From positions 98,655 to 162,654 of the forward strand of contig JAISAQ010000056.1 of the NCBI GenBank assembly GCA_031266775.1: a DNA stretch of 64,000 bases, given 5' to 3'. The position numbers and the translations under genes were made by a program. Source of the stretch: Treponema sp. (GTDB lineage Bacteria; Spirochaetota; Spirochaetia; Treponematales; Breznakiellaceae). Below, piece after piece: positions 17,278 through 26,598 of this stretch. Under the pieces are notes generated by a model, which was not told the origin of the DNA, ran no database searches, and saw only the letters and a list, made by a program, of their open reading frames with translations. The stretch's first letter is position 1. The number at the start of each line of letters is the position of its first letter.

Positions 17278-17839
17278 GTAAGCCGGGTTCTGTATGTTCC
17301 CCGTTTCCCGGAAACGGCTGTTTCCGGGAGAACCGGGAAAAACCGCCATCTGTCTCGCGCCGCCGTCACCGGCGGCGTCAACAGCAGTCTACCCGCGTTT
17401 AACCGGAACGGGCAGTTCCGTGGTGAAGAACCGGGACCCTCTGGCCCCGCCCTTTACCCGCGAACGGGATATCCCCTTCGCACGCCGCTTGACTTTGCTC
17501 CTGATGAGGCTTGCCGTTTCCGGCCGCGTTACCGCGGCCGAGGCGGGCTCTTGCCCCGCCGTTTCACCCTTACCGGGCGTAAAGAAACCGGCCCTGCCGG
17601 GCCTGTTTCTTTACGCCTTTCCGGAAGACCGGAAGTCCTCCGGGGACGCCGGAACGGCGTCCTTTCGGCGGTATACTTTCTGTTGCGCTGTCTGTCGGAA
17701 AACCGGGCGCCGGGGAGTTTCTCCCCCGTCACCGGCTTCCCGCCCGGGCGTTACCCGGCATCATGCCCTGCGGAGCCCGGACTTTCCTCGATACATAAAC
17801 AGCGTTGTTTATATAGCGCGGCGGTCAGGTTCATCGCTC
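17266..17839 (-). ncRNA. rnpB: RNase P RNA (bacterial type A-like), unusually long
   Basis: On the minus strand the hallmark RNase P sequences occur in order: GAGGAAAGTCCGGGCTC near the 5' end, GCAACAGAAAGTATACCGCC, GGTGAAACGGCGGGGCAAGAG, GGGTAGACTGC, and ACAGAACCCGGCTTA near the 3' end. The P1 helix closes exactly: GCGATGAACC (17837-17828) pairs with GGTTCATCGC (17277-17268), and a run of seven U follows (17267-17261), giving the terminator. The span is about 570 nt, well over the usual 350-420, because of extended GC-rich helices, including a perfect 13-bp helix at 17576-17588/17605-17617 in the P10-P12 region. RNase P trims the 5' ends of tRNA precursors. Confidence 0.95.
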
Positions 17840-17901
17840 AATTACTACAGCGGAAGCCGTTCAACAACCTGGATTATTGAACAGCTCTGTTTTTCGCCTC
17901 C

Positions 17902-18744
17902 CTATTCTTCGTAATCGGCGTCGGCTTTTTCCTCTTCCTCTTCGTTCTCATCGTATTCTTCGTCTTCCATGTCGTCAAGATCGGAAAGGCTTCCGGCATC
18001 CTCGGCGTTAAAGAAATCTTCCTCGCCTTCTTCCGATTCCTCATAAAACAGGATACGGGAACAATAGGGGCAGAAGACTATTTCTTCGCCCGTGCGGACA
18101 TCGTTGGCGAACTGGACAGGAAGTATCATGTGACAGCCCATACAGACGCCGCTTCTGATGGCGACGATTCCCTTTCCGCCCTTGTTCCTGATGATCCGCC
18201 CGAATTTAAAGAGCACTTCGGGATCGAGATCCGGAATCAGGTTTTTTTCTTCTTCCCCAAGTTCTTCGGTTTTCTTCTTTTTTTCGGCTATGAGGGCTTC
18301 TATTCCCCTGCGGCGCTGCTCCAGTTCCGCCTCCTGCTGTTCAATGAGGGCCGTATTCTGCTTTATCTGCTCGTCAAGCTCCGAGATGACACGCTCTTCG
18401 CGCTGGAGTTCCTTGCGGTACTGCTGTTCTTTTTCCGAAGCGTCGCGTATCTCCTTGTCCAGCGCCTCGTATTCCCGCTGGGTACTTATGACATCCATGT
18501 TTTTTTCGGCCTTCTCGCGGGCGCTTTCGGCTTCCACAAGGAGGTTTCTGAATTCACTTTCCGCGACCCTGGCGCGCTCGTATTCCTGGTTTTTTTCGAT
18601 AAACGTTTTTTTCAGCCTTGTAAGGAGTTCTTCCTGGGTAAGAAGATCCTTGGGGATCTCCTCTATTTCCTGTTCCAGCTTGAATTTTCCGGATAAAATA
18701 TCCTGCAGTGTGCGCAGTTTGGCGAAAACCTCATCCATTGCCAT
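17902..18744 (-). CDS. Coiled-coil C4 zinc-ribbon protein (CT398-like)
   Basis: 280 residues. Residues ~1-170 form a long antiparallel coiled coil rich in Glu/Lys/Gln. Then follow FGRIIRNKGGKGIVAIRSG and a C4 zinc ribbon, CMGC (near 202-205) and CPYC (near 226-229). The last ~45 residues are almost entirely acidic (EDEEYDENEEEEE), which is unusual. The family (COG1579) is predicted to bind nucleic acid or the transcription apparatus; no reaction is known. AGGAGT precedes the ATG. It lies 35 nt after rpoD, between the sigma factor and RNase P RNA genes. Confidence 0.9.
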   Translation of the reverse strand: MAMDEVFAKLRTLQDILSGKFKLEQEIEEIPKDLLTQEELLTRLKKTFIEKNQEYERARVAESEFRNLLVEAESAREKAEKNMDVISTQREYEALDKEIRDASEKEQQYRKELQREERVISELDEQIKQNTALIEQQEAELEQRRRGIEALIAEKKKKTEELGEEEKNLIPDLDPEVLFKFGRIIRNKGGKGIVAIRSGVCMGCHMILPVQFANDVRTGEEIVFCPYCSRILFYEESEEGEEDFFNAEDAGSLSDLDDMEDEEYDENEEEEEKADADYEE

Positions 18745-18779
18745 GTGTACTCCTGTAACGGGCCCGGGGGCCTGTGCTT

Positions 18780-20534
18780 TTAATGATCCAGATAATCTTT
18801 CAGGCGGCGGCTCCGCTTGGGATGCCGCAGGCGGCGAAGCGCCTTGGCCTCTATCTGCCGTATTCTTTCACGGGTAACGTTAAAACAAAGCCCCACTTCT
18901 TCCAGTGTAAGCGAATAACCGTCGTCCAGCCCGAAGCGCATCTTGAGCACTTCCTGCTCCCGCGTGGGCAGCGTGGCAAGCACGCCTGTAAGCTGTTCCT
19001 GGAGCAGGGTAAAGGCGGTCTGGTTCGCCGGGTTTTCCACGTCCTTGTCCTCGATGAAATCGCCCAAAAGAGAATCTTCCTCTTCCCCGATAGGCGTTTC
19101 AAGGGATATGGGTTCGCGGGCCACGTTTTTAACCGACTTTACCCGTTGGGCGGTCCAGCCGAGCCTTTCGGCTATTTCCTCATCGGAAGGCTCCCTTCCC
19201 AGGGACTGCATGAGCTGCCTGGATTCCCGCACCACCTTGTTGATCTGCTCTATCATGTGCACGGGCACCCGTATGGTTCTGGCCTGATCGGAAATGGAAC
19301 GGGTAATGGCCTGCCTGATCCACCAGGTGGCATAGGTGGAAAATTTGAAACCCTTCTGATATTCAAATTTTTCCACGGCCTTGATGAGCCCTATGTTGCC
19401 TTCCTGCACCAGATCGAAGAAGTGAAGCCCCCGGTTGGTGTATTTTTTGGCGATGGAAACCACGAGGCGCAGATTCGCCTTGATGAGCCTGTCCTTGGCG
19501 TTCCGCATCATCACCTGCCCGTGGTTTATTTCCCTGGCCATCTGGTTGATGCTTTCGATTGACTCCTCGAATTCCGCCTCCATCTGCCTGAGTTTCTTTT
19601 CCGTTACCTGTATGAGCCGTATCTTCTCTTTTATTTCGTCGGAACCAAGCCCAAGTTCTTCTTCCAGCCGCTCCCGCTCCTCTTTGATGGTAAGCCCGCG
19701 GCCCAGGATGCGCAGTTCCCTGAGGGAGCCTACCCGCAGATGCTTTTCTATCCGTTCCTGTTCTTTTTTGTAACGCTTTATTTTTTTGGAGGCCTGGATG
19801 AATTTGTCGGAAAAACCGGCGATTTCATCGGGATGTATTTCGGCGCCCAGTATTACTTCCATGACACGGCCGCGTATTTCGCACAGTTCCCCGTCTTCAA
19901 GGAAATCGCCGCCCCGGCTTATAAGGCGGCGTTTTATCTCGATGTAGTTTTTAAGATCCCCGAGGATGACGCGGAGGGTTTCCTTGTAAAACTGGTTGAG
20001 CCGCCGCCGCTCCGTCATGTGTTCGGTGATCTCTTTTTTGGACAGGTTAAGTTCCCGTAAATCCCGTTTGGAAAAGGCCTTCTGGGCAATGTGGTAAAAT
20101 TCGGGGATTATCATTCCCGATTTTTTTATTACCCCCTTGATGATGTTTTCGCCTTCTTCCATCTGCCTGGAAAGCTCTATTTCCTGTTCCGCCGTAAGGA
20201 GGCTTTCCCGGCCTATTTCCCTGAGATAAAGCCGTATGGGATCGTCTACCGACGATTCTTTTTCGCTGTATACGAGCCGCTTTTTCCCGTTCTCGGGGCT
20301 CTTTCTGCTTCCGCCTTCTCCTTCCTCGTCGCCCGCCCCTTCTTCCTCGGTAAGCTGGACGTTGTTCGCCTCCAGCAGCGCCAGAACTTCTTCAATTTTG
20401 TCTGAATTGGCGATATGTTCGGGAAGATAGTCCGAAAGTTCCTCGTACGAGAGGGTTTTCTTTTCCTTCGCGTATTCAATCAGCTTTATTACGGCGGGAT
20501 CAAGCGCCACGCCGGATGTTCGTGAATCCGTCAT
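18780..20534 (-). CDS. rpoD: Primary RNA polymerase sigma factor (sigma-70, RpoD)
   Basis: 584 residues with all primary-sigma regions: 1.1 (~10-65), 1.2 ([20 protein letters not shown]), a non-conserved insert, region 2 ([20 protein letters not shown], then [17 protein letters not shown] for -10 melting), region 3, and region 4 ([20 protein letters not shown], then [20 protein letters not shown] for -35 binding). It directs RNA polymerase to housekeeping promoters. The start ATG has GGAAGGA upstream and lies 3 nt after dnaG, the classic dnaG-rpoD pairing. The Lys/Glu-rich linker after region 1.1 ([18 protein letters not shown]) is typical of a disordered segment. Confidence 0.98.
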   Translation of the reverse strand: MTDSRTSGVALDPAVIKLIEYAKEKKTLSYEELSDYLPEHIANSDKIEEVLALLEANNVQLTEEEGAGDEEGEGGSRKSPENGKKRLVYSEKESSVDDPIRLYLREIGRESLLTAEQEIELSRQMEEGENIIKGVIKKSGMIIPEFYHIAQKAFSKRDLRELNLSKKEITEHMTERRRLNQFYKETLRVILGDLKNYIEIKRRLISRGGDFLEDGELCEIRGRVMEVILGAEIHPDEIAGFSDKFIQASKKIKRYKKEQERIEKHLRVGSLRELRILGRGLTIKEERERLEEELGLGSDEIKEKIRLIQVTEKKLRQMEAEFEESIESINQMAREINHGQVMMRNAKDRLIKANLRLVVSIAKKYTNRGLHFFDLVQEGNIGLIKAVEKFEYQKGFKFSTYATWWIRQAITRSISDQARTIRVPVHMIEQINKVVRESRQLMQSLGREPSDEEIAERLGWTAQRVKSVKNVAREPISLETPIGEEEDSLLGDFIEDKDVENPANQTAFTLLQEQLTGVLATLPTREQEVLKMRFGLDDGYSLTLEEVGLCFNVTRERIRQIEAKALRRLRHPKRSRRLKDYLDH

Positions 20535-20537
20535 TCG

Positions 20538-22424
20538 TTATTTTCCTTCCAACTGCCGTAATTCATTATCTATCTGTATTTTTTCGGCCAAAAGATCATC
20601 CAGCCTGTTTCCGGGACCTTCGCGTTCCTCATGCCGTATCCTCCTTATTCCGGCGACAATTTCGTTCATCCTGCGGTGAAGCCGCCGTGCCTTTACACGG
20701 CGTATGCCGTCGGATATGAGTCTTTCGGGGTTAAGGGTAAATTCCCCCGACACGCCCTTTCCGGCAATAAAATTACGAAGGACGGCGGAGGATATTCGCG
20801 CAAGGAGCGTATCAATGCCTGATTCCTCGTTGACAAAACACTCCTCCATGGCGACGAAAAGTTCCTTGGCGGCGGGATCTTCTATTTCCTTGATGGAAAG
20901 GGCCGCGCGGAATTCCGGATACCGGTGAAAATTAAACGCCACAACGGCAAGCAAAAAAAGCTCGTCGTTCATAACGACCGGCTTTTCGCTTTGAGCCCCC
21001 CCTTCTCCCCGCGTGGGGGCGTCCTGCCCGCGCCGGGGTGTATCAAGACGTCTCCTTTCGTAGTCTCTCTGTACCGCGGCCTTTTCGGCCCCAAAAGCCT
21101 CCGCCGCCGCGGTAAAACAGTCGTCCCGCGACACGTCGGAATCCAGTGCCTCCAGATAGGGAAAAAGAAAAGCCACGGCTCTGGCTTTGCCTTCCGGGTT
21201 CGACACGTCGAAGATACTCCTGCCCCGCGCCAAAAGATACTCAAGGTCATTTATAAAACATTTCATGCTTTTTTGCAATGTCTCTGGCCCAAAAAGTTGC
21301 AAAATATCCGCCGGGTCCTTTGGACCCGCTGTGTCCTTAGGATCTGCCGGGCCTGAGTTCCGGCCCCCGGGAGCGACTACAAAACAGGGAAGGCCGTTCC
21401 GTCTGGCCGTCAGAACGGCCTTTACTGCGGCGGCCCGGCCCGCGTCGTCCGAGTCGAAGACCAGATTGAGCCTTTCGGCCCAGCGGCGGAGGAGTTTTGC
21501 CTGTTCGTCGGTAAACGCGGTTCCCAGGGGGGCCACGGCGTTGCGTATTCCCGCTTCATGAAGGGCAATAACGTCCATATAGCCTTCACAGAGATACGCC
21601 TCCCTTGTTTTCCGTATTTCAGGGATCGCAAGGTCAACGGCAAAAAGGGTCTCCCTTTTTTTGTACCACGGGGATTCCCGCGAATTGATGTACTTTGGCT
21701 CCTCCCGCGCGCCGCTTTCCCCGGACGGCGCGTGTTCGTCCGGGGGAGAAGGGACGACGCGGCCCCCAAAGGCGACGGTATTGCCGTTCCTTCCGGCTAT
21801 GGGGAACATGAGCCGCCCCGAAAAGAAGCTGCTCCGGGGGTAACGCTCGGAAAAGAGGCCTGAGGCGGCCAAAAATTCCTCCGAATATCCTTTTTTGGAA
21901 AGAAACTGAAAGAGCCAGTAACGGTCCGCGGGGGAAAAACCAAGCCTGAAACGGTCCATGCTTTCCCGGCTTATTTTACGGGACTCGACATAGTCCAGCG
22001 CCCTTTTTCCTTCGGGCCTTTCGACAAGCATGTGATGAAAGCTCACCGTTACCCGGCGGTACAGCTCGGCCGCTTCCTCCTCCTTTTTTTTGTCCCTGTC
22101 CCCGGCGGGAACCTCGTACCCGTCACGTTCGTAGACGATCTCTACTCCGAAGCGCCTTGCCAGGGTTTCGACCGCTTCGGGAAAGGTGAGTTTGTCCATT
22201 TCCATGATGAAGGTGATGATCCCCCCGCCCTGGCCGCAGCCAAAACAGTGGTACATTTTTCTGCCGGGATCCACGGTAAAAGACGGTGTCTTTTCGTTGT
22301 GAAAGGGGCACAGCCCCCAGTAGCGGCCGCCCTTTTTTTCAAGGCGGACATAGTCGCCCACCACGGCCAGGGCGTCAAGCCTGTCGTTTACTTCCTGTAT
22401 GGTCACTCTGGAAATAAAAGCCAC
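20538..22424 (-). CDS. dnaG: DNA primase
   Basis: 628 residues from a GTG at 22424 that shares its first base with the mltG stop (TAGTG), with AAGGGG upstream. The N-terminal zinc-binding domain has C39, H42, C60 and C63 (CPFHNEKTPSF...YHCFGCG). The TOPRIM catalytic core follows with EGYMDVIALHEAGI and a metal-binding DSDDAGRAA segment. The C-terminal helicase-interaction region is shorter and less conserved. It makes RNA primers for replication. Gene order mltG-dnaG-rpoD makes this a macromolecular-synthesis operon. Confidence 0.97.
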   Translation of the reverse strand: MAFISRVTIQEVNDRLDALAVVGDYVRLEKKGGRYWGLCPFHNEKTPSFTVDPGRKMYHCFGCGQGGGIITFIMEMDKLTFPEAVETLARRFGVEIVYERDGYEVPAGDRDKKKEEEAAELYRRVTVSFHHMLVERPEGKRALDYVESRKISRESMDRFRLGFSPADRYWLFQFLSKKGYSEEFLAASGLFSERYPRSSFFSGRLMFPIAGRNGNTVAFGGRVVPSPPDEHAPSGESGAREEPKYINSRESPWYKKRETLFAVDLAIPEIRKTREAYLCEGYMDVIALHEAGIRNAVAPLGTAFTDEQAKLLRRWAERLNLVFDSDDAGRAAAVKAVLTARRNGLPCFVVAPGGRNSGPADPKDTAGPKDPADILQLFGPETLQKSMKCFINDLEYLLARGRSIFDVSNPEGKARAVAFLFPYLEALDSDVSRDDCFTAAAEAFGAEKAAVQRDYERRRLDTPRRGQDAPTRGEGGAQSEKPVVMNDELFLLAVVAFNFHRYPEFRAALSIKEIEDPAAKELFVAMEECFVNEESGIDTLLARISSAVLRNFIAGKGVSGEFTLNPERLISDGIRRVKARRLHRRMNEIVAGIRRIRHEEREGPGNRLDDLLAEKIQIDNELRQLEGK

Positions 22425-23626
22425 TAGCCCCTTCCCTTGACATAAAGCACCCCCGCGCGGATATGGCCGTCCAGCGTGCGGGCAAAATAATGCCGGCCGG
22501 TCTGGGGATCAACCAGGCGGAAATAGAGATAATCGCTTTCGGCCGGGTGAAAGGCCGCGTCCAGAGCCACCCTGCCCGGCGCCGAAATGGGACCGGGGGG
22601 AAGTCCGGGCGTCAGATAGGTATTGTAGGGATTCGGTATCTCCGTATCCCTGGTGTACAGCACTTCCGGATGGGGCCTCCCCTGTATTTCGGTGATCACG
22701 TACTCCACGGTGGCGCAGGACTGAAGCGCCATGCCTATTTCAAGCCGGTTGTAGAACACCCCCGCCATGAGCGCCGCCTCCTCGCCGACACGGTATTCCC
22801 GTTCCACGATGGAGGCGATAATTACCCGGCGCTCAAGCTCGCCGGCGGACAGTTCCAGCGCGGCCGGGTCAATTTCCTCAAGACGGTCAAAAAAGGTGCC
22901 CGCCATGGTCCGCACCGCCATAACGGCCGGGTAATTCAGGGGAAAAAAGTAGGTATCGGGGTACAGATACCCTTCCATGGTCTCGCCGGAGACGCGGTAT
23001 TCGGCCCTGACGGCGGGATCCGAGGCGGCGGCAAGAAATTCAGCCTCGCCGCATATTCCTGAGTCTTCGAGGATGCGGGCGTATTTTTTCAGCGTAGCCC
23101 CCTCCGGAAAGGTGACCCGGCTGAGCATCTGGGCGCCTTCGACCAGAATCCGGTATATTTCAAGCTGTCCCGCCGGAATATCGAGGCGGTAGACGCCGCT
23201 TTTAATATACTCCCTTTCGAAACGGGAAATAAACTGCCAAAAATACCTGCTCCGTATGATTCCCGCTTCCTCAAGGCGCCTTCCCACCGACCAGGCGCTT
23301 TCACCCTTTCGTACTTCAAGGTAAAGGACATTGCCGTCCTCTATGCGAAGGGAATCGCCGGGGAGGGGACGGGGAGCGGCGGACGGCGCCCCGTTAAAAT
23401 AAATAAGCCCCCCAAGGAGCGCCACGAAGAGAAAAATCACCGTTCCGGTAAGAAAGATCAAAAGAAAAACAAATTTCCTGAAAAAACCTGGTTTAACCGG
23501 TATGGCTCCGGCCCGCCGGGCCTTGTTTTTTTTTCGCATACCGGCGTTCTGTAACATTCCGTCGTTATGTTTATCGTGTTTACCGTGATCAGATCCTTTT
23601 AATCTGCCGGGTTTGTTCATTTTCAT
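22424..23626 (-). CDS. mltG: Endolytic murein transglycosylase MltG (YceG-like)
   Basis: 400 residues: a basic cytoplasmic N-terminus of ~50 residues, one membrane segment (51-77), then a periplasmic part with a LysM-like subdomain and the YceG fold. The catalytic Glu is E275 in RVIIASIVEREY; conserved GYLYPDTYFF (~219-228) and NPYNTYLTPGLPPGPIS are present. It cuts nascent glycan strands near the inner membrane. The N-terminal cytoplasmic extension (His/Lys-rich) is longer than in E. coli MltG. ATG 23626 lies 3 nt after the upstream gene; ATG 23620 is an alternative. Confidence 0.95.
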   Translation of the reverse strand: MKMNKPGRLKGSDHGKHDKHNDGMLQNAGMRKKNKARRAGAIPVKPGFFRKFVFLLIFLTGTVIFLFVALLGGLIYFNGAPSAAPRPLPGDSLRIEDGNVLYLEVRKGESAWSVGRRLEEAGIIRSRYFWQFISRFEREYIKSGVYRLDIPAGQLEIYRILVEGAQMLSRVTFPEGATLKKYARILEDSGICGEAEFLAAASDPAVRAEYRVSGETMEGYLYPDTYFFPLNYPAVMAVRTMAGTFFDRLEEIDPAALELSAGELERRVIIASIVEREYRVGEEAALMAGVFYNRLEIGMALQSCATVEYVITEIQGRPHPEVLYTRDTEIPNPYNTYLTPGLPPGPISAPGRVALDAAFHPAESDYLYFRLVDPQTGRHYFARTLDGHIRAGVLYVKGRG

Positions 23627-23629
23627 AAA

Positions 23630-24571
23630 CTACAGGTTAATTTCCAATCCTTCCATGGCAAGCGACAGCTCAATTCCCTTGATATTCATGCGTTCGGTGT
23701 ACCAGCGCGCGGACTGGAGTATGTTGAAAAGTTTCCGGTCGTTGTAGGTGGGATCGTGGTGGAACAGCACCATGTGCTTGATGCCCCAGTTGGCGGCAAA
23801 ATCGACCGCCAGGCTGAACGCGCTGTGCCCCCAGTTGTACTTTTCGATAGCTTCCCCCAGCGTGTACTGGCAGTCTATGACGATAAGGTCGGCGTTCTGG
23901 AAGAATTCGGTGTTTTCATCGTTTTTGATAAAATCAGCCGCCGAAAGCTCCGTATCGGTTGCGTAAATAAAGCGGCGCCTGCCGTCGTTGACCATATACG
24001 AATAGGAACCCCCGGGATGGTTCATTTTCTTGCAGGAAATGGCGGCGTTCTCAAGCTCCAGCCTGCCTTCCATGAGGTGAAAATTCTTCTTGCATCCCAT
24101 TGATTCCATGTGAACGGGAAAATACGGGGAAGTCATCTGCCCGTAAAGAGCGGCTTCAAGGTCCTTCATGGGAGAATAAAAATCCATAGTTACCGAAGGA
24201 TCGTAAGACGGATTGAAAAAAGGAAGCCCCTGAAGGTGATCCCAGTGAAAATGGGAAAAAAACACCCGGTAATGGGACGGTTTCGGCTTCTGTCTGCCCA
24301 TGGCAATGCCCAGTTCCCGGACCCCTGAACCGCAGTCAAACACGACAAGTTCGCGCGGGTTATCGAAACCGACGCTGACACAGGGGGTGTTTCCGCCTAC
24401 CGTGCCGAAAAGCCAGGGGGGAAGTCCCGCGAGAAAGCGTTCGCGGTTCTCCGTATTCTCTATGTCCGCCGGGGTAAGCCGTTCCAGAATGGCGGAAATT
24501 TTGCTTTTTATCTGAGAGGGAAGCTGAGGAGACGGCAGGGAACCCCGGACGCCCCAAAAATGAACCAGCAC
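23630..24571 (-). CDS. Metallo-beta-lactamase-fold hydrolase
   Basis: 313 residues from a GTG at 24571 that overlaps the previous stop by one base (TAGTG), with AAGGGGG 6 nt upstream; the protein then begins with VHFWGVRGSLPSP, the usual start of this family. The metal motif H107xH109xD111H112 (SHFHWDHLQG) is intact, with later His in KKMNHPGGSYSY and a Asp in YATDTELS. Close to the COG1235-type phosphodiesterase-like group; the substrate is unknown. An insertion of helices (residues ~20-50) precedes GTVGGNTPC. It is translationally coupled to the YkgJ-like gene and continues into mltG. Confidence 0.88.
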   Translation of the reverse strand: MLVHFWGVRGSLPSPQLPSQIKSKISAILERLTPADIENTENRERFLAGLPPWLFGTVGGNTPCVSVGFDNPRELVVFDCGSGVRELGIAMGRQKPKPSHYRVFFSHFHWDHLQGLPFFNPSYDPSVTMDFYSPMKDLEAALYGQMTSPYFPVHMESMGCKKNFHLMEGRLELENAAISCKKMNHPGGSYSYMVNDGRRRFIYATDTELSAADFIKNDENTEFFQNADLIVIDCQYTLGEAIEKYNWGHSAFSLAVDFAANWGIKHMVLFHHDPTYNDRKLFNILQSARWYTERMNIKGIELSLAMEGLEINL

Positions 24572-25035
24572 TACAACCCCCTTACACCAGGCGATATTCT
24601 CATAACAAGCGGCTCGGCCCTCCTTGCGGCAAGACAGGCTTCTATTTCTTCCCGGCTGTGCGCCGCGCCGGAATTCATGCCCGGACAGCCTGTTTTTGCC
24701 ATATTCCACGCCTCACGGGAACCGACAACCGAAGGCCAGAAAGGAAAGGTTCTGCACTGCAGGGGCCGCGCCCCGTAGACCGTACAACCGCCCTTCCAGA
24801 AGATACAATCATAATCGGCTTTTTCCTTTAGCGAAAGACGATCCCTTCCGCCTTCGGAGGGAACCCAGCGGCACCAGGCCTCTACAAAATCACTATACTC
24901 CATGTTACAGGCCGCCGACAGGACGCATACGTCTTTCTCCGAAAGAAAAACAAAACCGCTTTCGTAACGGCAGCAGGAAGAACAGCGGCGGCATGAAAAA
25001 CGAAGCCCGTCCCGGTAAAAGGGTTCCTTTGTCAT
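24571..25035 (-). CDS. YkgJ/UPF0153-like Cys-rich Zn/Fe-binding protein
   Basis: 154 residues from ATG 25035 (a TTG three codons earlier is in frame but less likely). The N-terminus holds the family cluster FSCRRCSSCCRYESG (CxxCxxCC), followed by DYDCIFWKGGCTVYGARPLQ and CRTFPFWP, the pattern of the CxxCxxCC family that binds zinc or iron. The function is unproven. It is the first gene of the run leading to rpoD. The gene overlaps the MBL-fold gene by one base. Confidence 0.88.
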   Translation of the reverse strand: MTKEPFYRDGLRFSCRRCSSCCRYESGFVFLSEKDVCVLSAACNMEYSDFVEAWCRWVPSEGGRDRLSLKEKADYDCIFWKGGCTVYGARPLQCRTFPFWPSVVGSREAWNMAKTGCPGMNSGAAHSREEIEACLAARRAEPLVMRISPGVRGL

Positions 25036-25049
25036 AAATTCCAACCTAC

Positions 25050-25078
25050 TTTTTACTATAAAAACCCCTTTTTTTCAA
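25050..25078 (-). promoter_or_regulatory. Candidate promoter of the ykgJ-like to rpoD operon
   Basis: Minus strand TTGAAA (25078-25073), 17-bp spacer, then TAAAAA (25055-25050), about 15 nt before the start codon of the first gene. The -10 is a modest match; TATAGT three bases upstream is an alternative with poorer spacing. Confidence 0.4.
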
Positions 25079-25117
25079 GAGCGCGCGCGGGTTTCTACGC
25101 ATCGCGCCGCGGAGAAG

Positions 25118-26227
25118 CTAAACCGCCTCCAGCAGGAAGCGCGCTATCTTCTCCTGGTTCCTGTCCATGGAACGGACAAGGGCGATCTGGTTTCTGGCCC
25201 TGTCAAGGTTATGGCCGGGCCGTGAAGTACGGTAATACGTATCCCCGTTAAGGTAATCCGTCAGAAAACGCAGGGCCATGATATGGGTGATGTTCCGCCC
25301 CGATTCGGCGAGAAGTTCTTTTTCTCCTGTCGTAAGGAAGGAGGAAGCCTCGGACAGGTACCCTTCAACAAGAGAAGCAAAAAACGGGAAATCAAATTCC
25401 ACCTGTGAAAGATCCCGCTCGTCTTCCTTTGCCCGCGCCGCGACGGTACGTATTAAATCGCCTACGTCAAAAAGGCAGGTTCCCGGCATTACGGTGTCAA
25501 GATCAACGACGCACAGGGCCCTGTTGTCCCCGTCGTCAATGAGTATGTTGTTTATTTTGGCGTCATTGTGGCAGACACGTTCCGGGACGCGGCCTTCCAT
25601 GAGGGCGCAAAGGAGAACGGCGCCCCGCTCCTCGTTTTCCAGCATAAAGTCAATTTCGGCGCCGGCCGTTTTGGCCCGGTTAAGGGGGTCCCTTTTTACC
25701 GCGTCACGGAAAGCCCGGTAACGGCTTTCCATGTTGTGAAAACCGGGAATGGTTTCGTTAAGCCGCTTTCCCTTAAGGCACGCCAGCTGTCTTTGAAAAC
25801 GTCCGACAGCCTTTCCCAGAAAAAAGGCCTCGGAAGGGGAAGAAACCACGTCCAGCGCGTGCGCCCGCTCAATAAACAAATATGTCCGCCACCAGCCCCC
25901 GCCGCCGTCACGGACAAAAAGCCGGCCGTCCCGCGAGGGAACCACCGTAAGGGTCCTGCGGCTGATATCCGCTTCGCCTTCCCCGCGAAGGACGGACGCG
26001 ATGTGCCGCGTAACCCGGTCTATGTTTTCCATAACCTCGCCGGGCTTGAGAAAAACGCGGTCGTTTATAAGCTGATGCAGATAACGGGCGCGGACGCCGG
26101 CCTGGTTCCACCGGGAAACAAAGGTTGTGTTGATGTGCCCCGAACCGAAGAGACAGGAGCTTTCCAGTTCACCATAAATGGCGAAACATTCCGCGACGCC
26201 TTTGGGCAGGGACCCTTCGGGATTCAC
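25118..26227 (-). CDS. Aminoglycoside-phosphotransferase-fold kinase, NahK-like
   Basis: 369 residues from a GTG at 26227 that overlaps the stop of the small upstream gene (GTGA). The fold is that of APH/choline kinases: catalytic loop H220-N-D222-AKINN and metal-binding D242-L-D244 in VVDLDTVMPGT, followed by FDVGDLIRT. The HND.KINN...DLDTVMPG pattern matches N-acetylhexosamine 1-kinases (NahK), which phosphorylate GlcNAc/GalNAc at C1. A sugar-1-kinase is therefore the best guess, with other small-molecule kinases possible. Cytoplasmic; no signal peptide. Confidence 0.85.
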   Translation of the reverse strand: MNPEGSLPKGVAECFAIYGELESSCLFGSGHINTTFVSRWNQAGVRARYLHQLINDRVFLKPGEVMENIDRVTRHIASVLRGEGEADISRRTLTVVPSRDGRLFVRDGGGGWWRTYLFIERAHALDVVSSPSEAFFLGKAVGRFQRQLACLKGKRLNETIPGFHNMESRYRAFRDAVKRDPLNRAKTAGAEIDFMLENEERGAVLLCALMEGRVPERVCHNDAKINNILIDDGDNRALCVVDLDTVMPGTCLFDVGDLIRTVAARAKEDERDLSQVEFDFPFFASLVEGYLSEASSFLTTGEKELLAESGRNITHIMALRFLTDYLNGDTYYRTSRPGHNLDRARNQIALVRSMDRNQEKIARFLLEAV

Positions 26228-26541
26228 TTTTTCCGGGATTGGAGTTCTGCGTTCTTTTTTTCGACAGATTCGCGGATCTGGGCAATTTCCGCAAGCAGCG
26301 TCTTAACGGCATGGGTATCCGCGGACAGGGTCTTGACCCCCCGTTCGGCGAACGCCTCGTACGCCTCGGCTCCAAGACGGCCGATGAGTTTCTGGGCCTG
26401 GCCTTCAAGCTGTTTGACTTCCAGCATGAGAACGCCCCGTTCTCCCAGATCCTGGGCCTTTGCCCCCGCCTTGGCGGCAAGGTCCTTTGAAACCGAAATG
26501 CCCTGTTCAACAATCTCCTTCATCCGTTCGCCAAATGTCAT
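26224..26541 (-). CDS. Small helical protein of unknown function
   Basis: 105 residues, almost wholly predicted helix: MTFGERMKEIVEQGISVSKD, then Ala/Glu/Lys-rich heptads (EVKQLEGQAQKLIGRL; LAEIAQIRESVEKKNAE). No Cys, no membrane segment, no recognisable domain; it resembles small phasin/YtxH-like helical proteins only in composition. AAGGGGGTT precedes the ATG with good spacing. It is coupled to the NahK-like kinase by a 4-nt overlap and lies 57 nt after the SpoIIE-type sensor phosphatase, so it could be a partner of either. Confidence 0.8.
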   Translation of the reverse strand: MTFGERMKEIVEQGISVSKDLAAKAGAKAQDLGERGVLMLEVKQLEGQAQKLIGRLGAEAYEAFAERGVKTLSADTHAVKTLLAEIAQIRESVEKKNAELQSRKK

Positions 26542-26598
26542 AATTAACCCCCTTGTTACAAATTTCAGCTTTTGATGCGCGGAACAGGAAAATTCCGC

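Noticed and set aside
17294-17914. 206-residue plus-strand reading frame over the RNase P RNA gene
   Set aside because: The RNA motifs and P1 pairing show an RNA gene on the other strand; the frame is a by-product of GC-rich sequence.
25079-25117. GCGCG-rich dyad after the NahK-like gene as its terminator, or before the ykgJ-like promoter
   Set aside because: The pairing is ambiguous between several GCGC registers and the run that follows is A-rich on the coding strand, so no confident call was made.
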